Numbered from the stretch's first letter, positions 39,135 to 52,900 are shown. The stretch is DNA of 64,000 nt from Eunapius fragilis (GCA_963681505.1 OY811983.1:3206615-3270614), one strand, 5' to 3'. Numbers and translations: made by a program. The notes: generated by a model not told the origin, from the letters alone.

Positions 39135-39817
39135 CCGGCCATGGCCTGACCTAGTCTGGGGACCCGACTGATGGCTGTACTATCAGTCTGGTGACTTGAT
39201 CGCATCCGTTTTGTGCACTAGTTGGTATCATGAAATCTCATGAATATAATAATGTGGATAACGGTTTACCTACATGTATCACTGCACAAGGAGTACTAGT
39301 CCCCAGACTATTTAGCATTAGTATGGCGGCTAATCTTTCTGTCCTTTGTGGATATGACCTTACCAACCTTCCACTCGAAAGGCGGAGCCTTAACGGAACA
39401 TCTTCAACTAGCGTTGTACGTTTATGGCGGATGTTCGCGCAATATAGGAAGGCAGACATAACAAAGACTCTTGCCATATCCAGTTGGTAACACTTCAAAA
39501 ACGTCCTGCCCAGTGGCTATAGCTAAAACTACTTCCAACTGAAGGCTCTTTATCTCGGTAAACCTAAGTCTTTCCACAGCGTAATGGATAACATCCGTAT
39601 ATCGGCCATTACAAAAAACACGTGGTATAGATTTATATTATTCATATCGTTATGGCTTGTAGTTAATGACATACATGCTCGTAGGTGGGGCATAAATTAG
39701 ATTCATGCTACTGCACGAATTCGTGCAGTAGTGCACAAAACGGATGCGAGCTAGTCACCAGACTGATAGTACAGCCATCAGTCGGGTCCCCAGACTAGGC
39801 CTGACCGGCCGGACTGG
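39135..39817. mobile_element. 0.68-kb element with inverted repeats of about 85 bp
   Basis: The left arm 39135-39222 has CTAGTCTGGGGACCCGACTG, ATGGCTGTACTATCAGTCTG and CGCATCCGTTTTGTGCACTA. The right arm 39725-39817 is its reverse complement with few differences. The interior carries only a chance 86-codon frame on each strand. A 24-bp perfect palindrome abuts the right arm. Confidence 0.85.
39709..39732. repeat. Perfect 24-bp palindrome
   Basis: The left half CTACTGCACGAA is followed exactly by its reverse complement TTCGTGCAGTAG. It sits at the inner edge of the right arm of the 39.1-39.8 kb element. Confidence 0.95.
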
Positions 39818-40084
39818 ATGCTACGGCCCTGCCATAGCAGAAAGCCGTGTCCCATAACCTGTTGGTAAGCTTACGAACGTGTCCCGACCACGGACCACGT
39901 CTTCGACGACTCGGAACTGTTCGTCCTTAACTTTGGCATACCCCATACGTTCACCCGCCGACTGAATCCCTTGTACATCATCTATCTCTTAGTCTAGCCT
40001 TGCCGCCATAACCAATAACTTCGATCGATAACTAGAGTATGCAATTAATGCATATCTGATTGGTCGCCCCAACATTCCGGGGGA

Positions 40085-40190
40085 GCTGGACAGAAATTTG
40101 TACAGGACACCAGACCCACTTTCCCCGTAGCGGTGATGTAATCCATCCGCAGCTGTTGGGAATCTGGGTCTGGGTACGAGACTACTGCAG
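40085..40190 (-). repeat. Inverted copy of the 25886-25982 repeat
   Basis: About 95% identical to the reverse complement of 25886-25982. Similarity stops sharply on both sides. Confidence 0.85.
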
Positions 40191-40214
40191 TATCAAAGCC
40201 CACCCTCATTCGGT

Positions 40215-40395
40215 GATCCACGCCCATTTCTCACTTAATTAAAACTTTTAATAATTGGTCTCCTCCCCCCACCCCTTGAAAAAAATCCTGGATCCGCCCC
40301 TGGACTATTTTTAATGCGAAGCCTGTCAAGCAAAATCGGGTGCATGCACCATAAAATTTGGGACCCCGTCCCCAAATTGGGGATCCCTTCGTGAA
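40215..40395 (-). repeat. Inverted copy of the 8208-8380 repeat
   Basis: Reverse-complement counterpart of 8208-8380. It directly adjoins the 40085-40190 repeat, so the two repeats may be parts of one composite. Confidence 0.8.
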
Positions 40396-40399
40396 AAAA

Positions 40400-40646
40400 G
40401 GGAATAGTTTATTTTTATTTTGTTTGTTTTTGTTTTTGAAACATAGTGGTCACATTTCAAATGAAACCATTCCTGACAATTGCAGCATTGAATCATGTTT
40501 CCCACTGTCTTCGTCTGCAATAACAGTAAACAATGATATACAGCTTCTTTGCCTTGGATATCCACTTTTTCTTTGTTTTCTTGGAAATGGAGCCATAATA
40601 CCTCAGAGATCTGTTCCCTACTTGATACCGTCATCTGCTGTCCCAT
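40400..40646 (-). pseudogene. PHD-finger remnant of a second element
   Basis: On the minus strand VYCYCR lies in one frame and GNMIQCCNCQEWFHLKCDHY in another. Together they give most of the Cys/His pattern of a PHD finger, separated by a frameshift. The upstream ISKKTKKKWISKAKK is basic. It resembles the PHD of the 27.4-38.9 kb element protein in type but not in detail, so it is probably the tail of a different element. Confidence 0.55.
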
Positions 40647-40904
40647 GACCTTGACATCATGGCAATCCTATAAGGTCCTTTCCTAAATTGACGGCTGTGG
40701 CATGAGTGTTCAACATATTTTAGTTGTGACCACAATCACGTTGCCTATATTTTCATATATTCATCCTTGCAGCATGTTGTTAATCTTCTTGCTGCTGGCA
40801 GGGCCCCAAAAGAATTGTGTTTATCTTCTTTAAAAGCCCTATCCAAGAAAAAAAAAAGAATTGTCCTCCTTCAGCATAGCATGGATGCAGTTGTCCCTTC
40901 CTCA

Positions 40905-41290
40905 ACTTGAGACTGCACCTTGACCCAAATGAGTTACAAACAGCAGTGAGATGGTGGTTGAGAATCGATCCCTCATTGAGTTTGGATGGAAATCGAATGG
41001 TTTGTCTTCAATGTCCCAACTGTACACTTGATTTCCTGGGTTACCACTGTGTCACATGCAAAAAAGGAGGTATTGGCACAACACCTTCACAATGTGGTTT
41101 ACAGCACATTTCAGCGAGCTGGTTTGTCAGCACACCCAGAAGTCGGCAATAATGGGGACAAGAGTATTCATTACATGGTGCCATGGTGTGAGGTAGGAGT
41201 GTCGGCACAACCGTTACTTCATTCAGTTGCTGCCACAGATGGGCCCTCCTGGCATCCTTCCAAATATCAATCCAAATTGAGACAGTAAGT
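40905..41290 (+). pseudogene. Zinc-binding C-terminal fragment of a retroelement-type protein
   Basis: One frame gives LDPNELQTAVRWWLRIDPSL and then CPNC..LDFLGYHCVTCKKGG. After a frameshift the next gives VVYSTFQRAGLSAHPEVGNN. From memory this C-x-x-C...GYH..TCK.GGD layout is the tail of a protein found in retroelement-like loci of sponges and cnidarians. Broken and incomplete. Confidence 0.5.
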
Positions 41291-41299
41291 TCACTGCAT

Positions 41300-43969
41300 T
41301 CATGGCACTTTTGTTGTTTTTGACAATCGTCCTCGCCGAGACATGTCCTAATTAAATTGTCAGATATGCAGGGCTGTAAGTACGCTTCTATAAGTACAGA
41401 AAGCTTTAAACCCCCCCTACGCCACCTATTGGCCTTTGTTCTTCTCGTAAAACTAACTTTGAAGCCACGTCCATCCACCATGGTGATACAACAATTTGAC
41501 TGGCGCGGAAGGTATTTTAGTCATATTTTTGTGTTTGAAGCTATATATCTTTACAACGATAGTACTTGTTCTCTTCAAACTAGCACTACGCCACGCTTCA
41601 CTCATTGAGCGTTCTCGTAAGGCATGCTTTGTCGCTTGAACATGCTGCATGTTGCCACGGCAATTCGCCCCAAAATCTCACTTTGCTTTGGCAACGCTTG
41701 ATCGGCTAGTTTTGTGATCACACGCATTCTAAAGCTTTAGATATATTTTTTGTGAACGAACCAAAAGAGTTAGAAACCATCTCAAGACTTCAGGGAATCG
41801 TGATCTGTCTCTTTTACCTTCTGATGTCTTCGTCTTGCCCGATTCTACAGTGTCACACCAAGAAAGCCCGCCCGAACTTAATTAGATTCATGCGAAACGA
41901 TGATAGAACACGCGGATGCGTAAGGACTATTTGATAGAAGCTCTTTGGGAAAATCAAAAACTTGAAAAACTATCCAGAAGGGTGATTTGCTGGACACTGT
42001 CCCATATCCTTATGCACAAACAATGAATCTCATTTTAATGCGCTCAATTGGATTAACGGTATTTCTCCAATGCTTCATCGGGTCATGCCTACAATACACA
42101 AGTACTGGAGGAATACCGTTAATCCTATTCCAATTTAAATGAAATAGGTTGTTTTCTAGAGTACAGGTTTTTTTAATGTGATAAAGTCTTGATCAACACC
42201 TGTGTAGATTGATCTAATCGATATGAGGCATTTGTCTCCATGGATTTAAGTGGATACTGAATGTAGTTATGGTGTGTTGTCCGTTTATCTTTCAGGGCAA
42301 CTTTTAACAGCCCTATCCCAGAATAAACCGAATTGCCCTTTGACCAATCGAAGCAGTTGAAGTGCTTTGAAAATTTACAGTGTACTAGTAAATGCACGTT
42401 TCATCAAAGAAAATGAACTGTACACGTAGTTGTTTTGTGTTAAGTTGAAATTTAATTACAAATCTATTACATCACACATCGGTGTAAATAAATATAGGTA
42501 CGCAAACCATGAATTAAAACCAATAATTAACAGCTAAGCAGGTACACATAAGTAACCAAGTGGAGATACTTCCCTCAATTCTTATTCATCCATCTTGCGA
42601 GTCTTGATCTTTTGCCTCTACCATGGCGCGTGCGATATTGATAATTTTTATGCACCCACGTAAGTGGGTGGAGCCGCTACTGTACGTGATCAAAAATAGC
42701 TCAAAATCGATAATATAGTGGGAATAAATAGAACAAAATATATCAATGAGCAAATTTATTACTAAGGTTCCCGCAGCAATTATTTGACCAATCTGCAGCA
42801 CTGGACGGCTACACCACCAGCAAAGGGACTTCAGATATTGCAGTACCAGGGTTAGAGACACGTGTATGTCAAGTTTCAACAGCATCACAATGATGCCAAT
42901 TTCACGCACAACAAAATACACGATTTTCATGCCTATTGGTGTGCTTTGAAAATTATTCTGAATATAAAAACTTGTTACTTAGTTTCCATCCAAAATGCAA
43001 TCCTTCAGAAATGTTTTCAAACTAGACATTATGTATCAGTATGCACCACAACGTAAGGCGTGATGATGTGTTTACCTTTGTAGAGCCAGCAGGCCCCCCA
43101 CTGCCACCTCATATCTGTAAAAACCATGGCGATAACATATAGTTATTAAGTTGGACAACAGATCAAAAAATGCTCAATCAAAAAAGCAACAGCCAGCATT
43201 AAAAAGAACACGCCTTCAAAGACAGGGGAAAAAAATCCGAAGCACGCTGTTTCGAACAAACAACAAGCAAAATGGCACGCATGTGAAGATTAAATTGAAA
43301 CGATGCACACAGTGTAGCATGGTCAAATGAATGCAAACTTCCAAAATATCAATGCTGATGATAAATCACCTTGACATTTGGCAGGTTGTGCCATATTAAA
43401 CGCCACAAGCCACAGGACCTTTTGTGTGCACCTTTTTCTATGGGCCATGCCAAACTGATAAAGACAAAACCCAAGTCAACGCAACGAACATAACTATAAC
43501 TACACAGTATCCAAGAGAAATGAGCAAAGCAGCAATGGTAACTAACGAAATGCATTAAAACAGATGATTAGGTGTACAGCTTTTTAAATCATTTAACATG
43601 CACATTGCCCCTTCCTTCCACAACACCAGAGCTACAAATAAGAAGGGGGGGGGGGGAAAAAATACATGGGTGATGTGTACATAAAAGAATGCATTACAAA
43701 TACATTTGGATCTGAAGAGGACAACAACAAAAAATAATGCACACGTCATAGCAGATGTGATGGAAGAGGTTAAAGTCCCAACAGTGTAACAGCAAAGGAT
43801 CATACAGCAAATAAGATATGCCCAGCAGAATTTATGAGGTCACTACAACAGGAAAGAATGGCAAAAAGTACAGTGAAAAATAAAAATAAAAATAAATCGA
43901 GCCTGCCCTACTTGCGAAATGTACAATACCAAATAACCTTACCGTAACAGTTTTTTTTTTTCTCCTTAC
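41300..43969. other. No supported gene; possible FUBP 3' region
   Basis: Only short frames on both strands. Because the FUBP stop codon is followed at once by a donor-like GTAAGG, 3' untranslated exons of FUBP may lie here, but I cannot place them. A poly-G run is at about 43646. Confidence 0.4.
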
Positions 43970-46900
43970 CTATTGTTCCCCACCTCCTCCTGGGGCACCA
44001 GGCTGTTGTCCTGCACCAGGTTGCTGTCCATAGTAGGCGTAGCCCAGCTGACGATAGTACTCCGCCCACTGTGCTTGGTAGTCCTGGGCTGATGCCTGCG
44101 CGGGCTGCCCGGCACCATGACCGGCAGGTTGGCCTGGGGAAGAGGCACAAGTAAAAGTTGTTAGTAGTTGGGCAAAAAAGTAGTGTCCCGTTAATAGTTA
44201 CAAAGATACACTCGTTTCAATTTCAATTCATAGAATATATTATGCAATATACTGATGGCCTCAGAAATTCGACTCTTAGATTCAGTCAGTCATAAGTAAT
44301 ATCAGATAGGATTTAAACTGGTTTCATCACAGACCATTACCATTGGAAGAGGAATATATATATATAAAAAAGGAAAAAAAACTATTTGCATATGTGGCCA
44401 CGCCCAAACCCCACCCACCCTTATCATACCTGGTTGGCCTGGTGCTGGCTGTGGCTGTCCCTGTGCCTGGGTCTGTGCTGCCTGAGCCTGTGCTGCCTGG
44501 GCTGCATACAGCTGCTGGTACTGCTGGTAATAAGCCGCCCACGCAGCCTGGTGAGCTGTCAGGTACACAAGGGACAGGTGAATAGACCACAAACACAGAA
44601 GGGGCTGAGTTTCAATACACAATAAGTGTCCTTCATTACCATGAAGAGACTTAACACCATATCCGCGAGTGAAAATTTGGGTGAAGTTCAATATACGTAA
44701 GGCTTGCTGACGATTCTATTTTTGTTTTTGACATACATTGATTCGCCTATATCACTGGTGTGAATAGATGCACTCACTTAGCACAGCTATATCTCCGTAC
44801 CCTAGCCCACCTAAAAACCAAATTTGAAGCAATTTGATTGCTCCTGCCAAAAGTTATGGTGGGCTCAACCCAGTGGGGCACCACAATACTGGCATGGAGC
44901 AAGTGCAAGACCCCAATTTGTATTTTACTATAGAGAAACAGTGTAGTACGAAGTCTTGAAATATAGGATGTCGATAGTGTTTACCATTTGGACATTGTAA
45001 CAATTCAAACACAATGAATTTGTATAACAATTGGTTGTCATGAGCTATCCCCATATGCAATATATTCTGATGGCCTCAGAAATTCGACTCTTAGATTCAA
45101 TTAATCACAAGTATCTCAGACTGAATTAAAACTGGTTTCATCACTGACCATCAAAAGGGGAAAATGTAAATAAATAAAAAAACAAATATTTGCATATGGA
45201 ACCACGCCCAAATCCCGCCCACGTTTTTAAAAATTTTTATCAACTACATCATTAGTTTTAACAGCATGTTAAATTGGAGTAAACTCTAAACACTTTTGTT
45301 CATCACATATTAACTTTAACTTCTTAACAAGGTTAGGAGAGACTGCCTTTCGATTTAAGACCTTAATAGCTTGTACAGTAGACAATCAATTCAACAAGAC
45401 TACAATGGTTTCATTCAGACAACTCACATGGATCCACACCCTGTTGTTGCTGCAGTGGATATGGGAGGAAATGCCAGAGATAAGAGTAAAACTTTTAACA
45501 AATCATTACATCATCCATTCTACATACCTGTGCTGCAGCAGCTGCTGCTGCTCCATAGGCTTGCTGGTAAGGGTACTGGGCCCAAGGATTAGCCCCACCA
45601 GGAGAACCTTGGCCATAACCTTGCTGTGGTCCAGCAAACATGGCTTGATAGGGCATACTGCAATAGATGTGTACAAAATGTTAATGCATACAGTGGTGGG
45701 TGGCAGTAATGCACACAGTGAAAGTGTAGAGTGGGTGGGAATGCGTACTCAGTCGTCTAAAGCAGATTTACTACCCAAAAAAGGTGGTGATACAGTCGTG
45801 AGGCAGATTTAATTTGCTAAGGTATCTAACTAATTAACTCTGGCTGAATCACCTCCTTACTTAAAATCTGCTGAAAACAAGCTGTGTACTCTGCTCAAGC
45901 AATATCACATGCATAAACCATACCCAGGTGATACTTGGCCACCAAATCCTGGTCCCTGCATGGAAAAAATAATTGAATTCACAGACCAAGCATGAAGTAA
46001 ATGGACATACAAGGTCACACTTCTGTCTGATCAGTTGCTGGGCAACAGCAACTTGCTGTGAGGTACCTAGAAGGTTGCAATGTGTTGGGGAACAAGGTAA
46101 GACTAGCTTGTGTGTGACAAGTGGTGCAAAATACCATCACTGTATGAAATGCACTACAGAGAATATTATCCACTACAATAATAGGCCATAAAATGTCCGG
46201 ACAAAAACAATTACTTTTTCTATTTAATTTAATACTTCCCCCCCCCCCACCCCCAACCAACACAGCTCAAAGATTGATTGGTTGTTTTTTTGTTGTCACT
46301 TTTCTGCATATGTTATTTACACAATCCTTTTGGGAGTATATTTGTCACTCCCAGCCAATCCCTCCTCCCCCCCCCCCCCCCTCCATTCTGCCACTTACGG
46401 ACAGTTGTGTCACTAGCTATTTTCAAGTGACCTTACCCCTGAGATTGAAAAGCTTCTCATGGGGATTGGGTTGGGTTCCGCGAAACAGCTCTATGTGAGC
46501 TCCAGACTGGACCTGCAGCTGCCGAATAGTTTCGCCACCTATAATCAAAAAGCAACAGCACTTTGAACAGTAGTTGGCTTCCCACTTACTGGCTCAAAGC
46601 TTATTAAACAGATCCTTTATGTCTAATATACAGTTCTTGCTTTTTCCACCCACCCTTCTTTTCCTTTATTTATTTGTTTTATTTTTTTTCGTGCTGATAT
46701 AAACACTTCCCTTCCTTGCATGTGTAGTTGAGATGAGGTGAGTATCCACGAGTAGTTGGACAGTGGATGGGACATTGCTGGCATTTTATGCTTGTTACTA
46801 ATGAGCAGATTTACTCGCAGTACTTAAAATACAAATAGTAATTAAACCCAAAATTAAGAAATCAAGAGGATATGCGAATCAGGTAACAGCTGCGTTTCAC

Positions 46901-49900
46901 ATAGCTCCGATGTGTGTGCATGTGTTAGCGTATGCACACTTCTGCACTTTGAGCTGTGTGGCAGGAGGTCAGCAGGTCACTTAACGTTGATCCCATACAG
47001 CATTCCGTCTACATGAATACTACTAAACCCAAACATATACTTTTACATTTATGCTGTAGCTCATGAACAGGAAACCTTGTCATAAAGGTTTGCAAATAGA
47101 TCTGAACTATAATACATCAGTTCCCATATAGGATATCAAATAATAAATGAAGTGATTTAAAAATAACATGGATTTGTACTAAAACATTACGCACATACCT
47201 TATTAAATATTATGCACATACCTTTTCCAATTACCAGTCCACACTTATTTCCCGGAACAGACATTTGAACTGTTTGCACCCCAGGACCATTCGGATTGGG
47301 TAGTTCCAGGCGAGGTTTATAACCCATTTGTTGACGCTGCTTGAAGTACAAAAATAGCAGAAGTTAGGAAGTTTATACAGACACAATTGCAATCATACTT
47401 ACAAAGTTTAAACAAAGCTAAATGTAACAAATGAATGCACACTACTGGGCCACACGTGTACTGATTTCCATGGAGGAATTCCACCTTCGACAAAATAGAT
47501 ATTTCTTAATGCCAACAAGCAGATGATCTGCAAGCATTCAACAATGTCTAAGCCAGCCACAACGGTACAATAGAAGGCAGGTTTTAGGAAAGCCAAATGT
47601 AAAAATGCCAGGCTTAAACAAATATAATAGATTCCGAATCAAAAATATGCTACAAGGAATTTTTGCTACAGCAATTTTTTTTTACTGCCAAAAACAGATT
47701 CCTCAAACAAAACCAATACAGAAATCACTATTCACCATCAAGAACAATCTACAGCTTCCAACTTATTTTGCACTTATGTCTCATAATGGAATGAAAATGC
47801 AATAAAACTTCAAAGCGATTCAAGAAATGCACAACTACTTCAAATGCACTCATTTAAATATGGAAGCGTAGAATGATGCTTGATGGTGAGAGCATTGCAA
47901 ATTATATATAATCAAAATAATAAAAATGCAGCTAGAAATGGGAAGTAACATTGCCTTCATGTTATCACGTTCTCCAACCTCTGCTACAATATCCTCCACC
48001 ATCTTCTTTGCACGCTGACATGCATCAGGTGGGCCAGAAATGGTGGCCGCACGGAACTCAGTGCCAGGGATGTCTGAGGAAGTGGAGGGGAAGTGAAGGT
48101 AAAGAGACAAGTGAAGGTAAAGAGACAAGTGAAGGTAAAGAGACAAGTGAAGGTAAAGGACAAGTGAAGATAAAGAGTCAAGTGAAGGTAAAGAGACAAG
48201 TGAAGGTAAAGAGACAAGTGAAGGTAAAGGACAAGTGAAGGTAAAGAGTCAAGTGAAGGTAAAGAGACAAGTGAAGGTAAAGGGACAAGTGAAGGTAAAG
48301 AGACAAGTGAAGGTAAAGAAAAGTGAAGGTAAAGAGAGAGATAAGGAAAAGCAGCTTCTAGAACCATAATACCCACCCCCTATATGAATTTTTATATAGG
48401 CATCCTATTATTGATTGTCTATGATATACCTATACCATTTAGACCAGAACAACTACAAAAACTCACCATTTTGAAACTGTAGACGAACTGAACACGTGTT
48501 CTGAATATTATTTATATGTTCTCCATTTCTTCCTATAACAAATCCAACCAATCCCTTGGGCACTTGGACCTTTTTGGAACAGAGAACATGCTAATGACAA
48601 CTTATAACTCGTCGCCCATCTAACCTCTATCGTCTGTGGAAATCCATAAGAGTTATAACTCACCTCTATGGTTTGAGGGACTCCGTTTTGGAAGCCACCC
48701 ACCAAACCTCTTGCCTGAGCCAGAAATTGATTTATCAAATGAGATTAAGTTACAATGAAATCGTAATGTGTCTTTCAAAATGGTCAGTGGCTAATATAAG
48801 CCTGAGTAGAACACCAACCACTCATAACGTTTTAAGAAACTAACCTCCAGCTCTTTCTGCTCAATTAGTTCCATCACCAGATCACGAGCTCTCTGCAGAC
48901 AGGTAAGCAAGGTGATAAATACAGGGAGAAGGGAGTTGTGTCAACACAAAATAACACATGCAGCCATGGCCTCAGCAGTTCGAGGTCTGATGGGATATCC
49001 ATCACCACCGTCAGATGGGGTTGAAACTGTCTTCGTCATCAGCCACATAGACAAAGTTCCAAATTTCAAAAACTTGTACTAGATAAAATTTAACCCACCA
49101 TACAAACAGTAATGCTACCTTTAATCACATCAGTAACACTTTGAAGGTCACATTTCCCTCAACACATCTGTTAAACATCTGAAGTCACACATCCAATAAT
49201 ACATGTCGCACATACTAAGTGACATTGAAAGACACAGATCCGAAAACACATTTAACTAAGTCACAATTCCTACAGCAAGGGCCAAGTGCTTTAACATGTT
49301 GCCGTGCAAACCAAACTCACTTGGCATGCCATTCTAGAACCAGTCATTCTTAGAGGCTTCTCTGGCGCACTGGCAAACTGCCCATCTTGGATCATCTGCA
49401 TCTTGCAACCTGCACGTTCCTGGTAACATTGGGAAATGGCACATAATGTATCTGCATAATGCAATATTATCACTGATTTAATACCTAACCCAAAAATGTC
49501 ACCCAAAGTAGGTGAAACATGCAACCCTTTTGGCTTTTACCCTTAATTGTAATGCTGCAATATAACACACAGCTATCAAGTGTGGCCTCAGCAGTTCGAG
49601 GTCTGATGGGATATCCATCATGATCGTCAGATGGGGTTGAAACTGTCTTCGTCATCAGCCACACTGCAACCACACTCCCCAACACAGTAAGCATTGTACA
49701 TCGCAGGATGCTATTTACACATTGTATTGTTAGTGCACATACCTGCAGCATTTTGATCATCTCTCCTCCTTTTCCTGAAGGGTACAGTAACATTTTAAAG
49801 ACACACCTAGACCAATTGTCCTTTCGTGCACACCGCATACAAAACAATGGACTTCAACAACACACACCAGTGGCATACGCAAGTGATTCATGACGTAGCT

Positions 49901-52900
49901 ACATTATGGACAGACTTATTTCTGAAGTAGATGTAGATAGGACCTAGTTACCACAATATATTAAATAATCTATAACTTGAATTAACACGCATTAAGTCCT
50001 TTTGTGGGCAAACACTCCCCCACACAGGTCAGATTTCTAGAAGTAATTATTCATAAACCTTGGTACATGTAAATGTTTGGAACAGACTAAGTCAGGGTCA
50101 TACTGCACATCATATGATCAGCACATGGTATCTTTACCCCATACATAGCAGCATACATTTTGATTCACACAAAAGGAACAATCTAATTCTGTTTTTTATT
50201 ATTAAAATGTCACATAATGACTCACCAATCACAAGCCCAACCTTGTTGGCTGGGATCATGAGCTCAATGCATTCTTGTCCACCATCGCCACCTCCACCCA
50301 TACCACCTCCACCCATGTTGCCACCACCACCTCCGCCAATGCCACCACCACCACCACCACCACCTCCTCCTCCTCCTCCTCCCATACCCTGCATGAAGGC
50401 AAAGAAAACAAAATACATAGTAGAAACTGTGACATACAAAATGCCCCACCCATCACTTTTAAAGCCCCACCAATCCCTTCTAAAGCCCACCCATCACTTC
50501 TAAAGCCCACCCATCACTTCTAAAGCCCCACCCATCACTTCTAAATCTCTACCCATCACTTCTAAATCTCTACCCATCACTTCTATAGCCACACCCATCA
50601 CTTCAAAAGTAAACACCCATCACTTCTAAAGCCCCATCCATTACCTTTTAAAGCCCTACCAATCACTTCTAAAGCCCACCCATCACTTCTAAAGCCCACC
50701 CATCACTTCTAAAGCCCACCCATCACTTCTAAAGCCCACCCATCACTTCTAAAGCCCCACCATCACTTCTAAATCTCTTCCCATCACTTCTATAGCCACA
50801 CCCATCACTTCAAAAGTAAATACTCATCACTTCTAAAGCCCCATCCATTACCTTTTAAAGCCCCACCCATCACTTCTAAAGCCCACCCATCACTTCTAAA
50901 GCCCCACCCATCACTTCTAAATCTCTACCCATCACTTCTATAGCCACACCCATCACTTCAAAAGTAAATACCCATCACTTCAAAAGCCCCATTCATTACC
51001 TTCTAAAGCCCCATCTATCAGTTCTAAAGCCCCACCCATTACCTTCCCAAGCTGCATCAAGCAATTGTTTACTTACCGACATTATGGTGGTCACACCTCC
51101 AGCATCTTCGACAACCTTGTTAACCAAACCTTTGGCTTTTCTGCAAACACAAATCAATGTAACAATAGTTTGGCATAGCACTAAATATATTGCGGTCTTA
51201 CTCTACTGCGTCTGTGTTTCCATATATGGTCACCTGTCTCTCTCCACTGACTTCAGATCCGTCTGGACATAAGCAATTGATTATCAGACAACCTTAAGCT
51301 TGTACAACACAAATGACTGACCAGGGGCTACTTGTAATCTTGCACCTGATTCAGATTGTAATCTGTTGATCATCTCCCCTCCTCTTCCAATAACTGTAGC
51401 AAGAGGGAACCATAACACACTGATTGTGGGCAAATAAAAATATCCCACACAATATAGAAAACCATAATTGAAATTAGCCAACTTACTATGATATGCTGTA
51501 TTTAGATTGTACTACATTCCTAAGCAATTCACAGATGTCTATATAATGCTTTTAGTGTTTCCTATCAATGACAACGACATATGGTAATTATAATTACATC
51601 ACTAATTTTTGCAGTTGTTGATGGTGTTGATACATTTATTTATTTTTCATGTCACTAGACTAACAAATTTTCAGAGACCATCACCGTTACTTTACACTGA
51701 GCTGTAAACCCCCTTCATAGCAAAAGTTTAACATTGTGTGGCACAACGCAAGCAGTCAAAACTTACTTAGCCCAACCATTCTGTTTGGCACCTTGATGTC
51801 AATGGTGATCATCTGCTGCAGTCCAAGCTGAGCACCAACCCTAACAAGAAGGCACACACCTGATGAGCTGACTAGCACCAAGCCAAAAACGCTGAGCACC
51901 AACCCTAACACGAAGGCACACACCTGATGACCTGACTAGCACCAACCCTAACACGAAGGCACACACCTGATGACCTGACTAGCACCAACCCTAACACGAA
52001 GGCACACACCTGATGACCTGACTAGCACCAACCCTAACACGAAGGCACACACCTGATGACCTTACTAGCACCAACCCTAACAAGCTGAGCACATACCCTA
52101 ACAAGAAGGCACACACCTGATGACCTGACTACCCTCACATATAAGTATAGCATGTTATATATTCAAACAAACACGCACAGAATTTCCGTGTGTATAATAC
52201 ATAAGAGCAACACAATAGCACAAATCTAATGAGTTACTGTAATACCAAAATTCCCAATGGTAAGCAATGACTTTCAGATTGCCAATAACACCCGCGCACT
52301 GAAACAGAAGGACTGAGAGAGATCTCGTTTGCATAGCCTTGTTAATAAACGTGCCAAACTCCAAGCCCCGAAGTCTCTTCGAACATAACGCAGGTCCCTT
52401 ACACTGACACGTCCACCTCCCACCCCCGCTTTCTTCTCAATAACATGGCGAGACCCTACTTGCTAAATATAACAAATCCTTACTTCGCAATGGCCGCTTG
52501 TGCTATTGATTGAGGATCGGTAGCGGAGAGGGCAGTTCCATCTACAGTTGGTTTCTTCTGTGTCGGCGGCGTCGTTTCCTCGAAACCTTTTTTTCGCGTG
52601 TACAAAAAATGGGTCGTAGTATGTTGTTTCTCTTTAGACCGTGGAACTAAATACCTTCATCCAACTGTCTCTTTCTCGGATTTGAATCTGTTTAGATAAC
52701 GGAATAGGTAATGACTCCAATAAATGCCCATGTATCATTTAAAACCATTCCCCTTCTACTGGAATTGTTATCCTCGTCCTAATTGTCCCCGATCACGATT
52801 CCCTCAGTACCTTGAGCACCCGTTGTAGCTGGCAACATCTTTGCTGCTATCTACAAAATTGAATAGTGAGACAAACTACCGGTAGTAGCATAATCCTTTT

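Noticed and set aside
42586-42930. 114-codon minus-strand frame with hydrophobic stretches
   Set aside because: No recognisable domain, no neighbouring exon in phase and AT-rich composition. Considered chance or FUBP 3' untranslated sequence.
47850-48376. LYLHLS/FTFTCL repeat frames of up to 130 codons
   Set aside because: Translations of the purine-rich minisatellite beside FUBP exon 14. Only 47979-48073 is coding.
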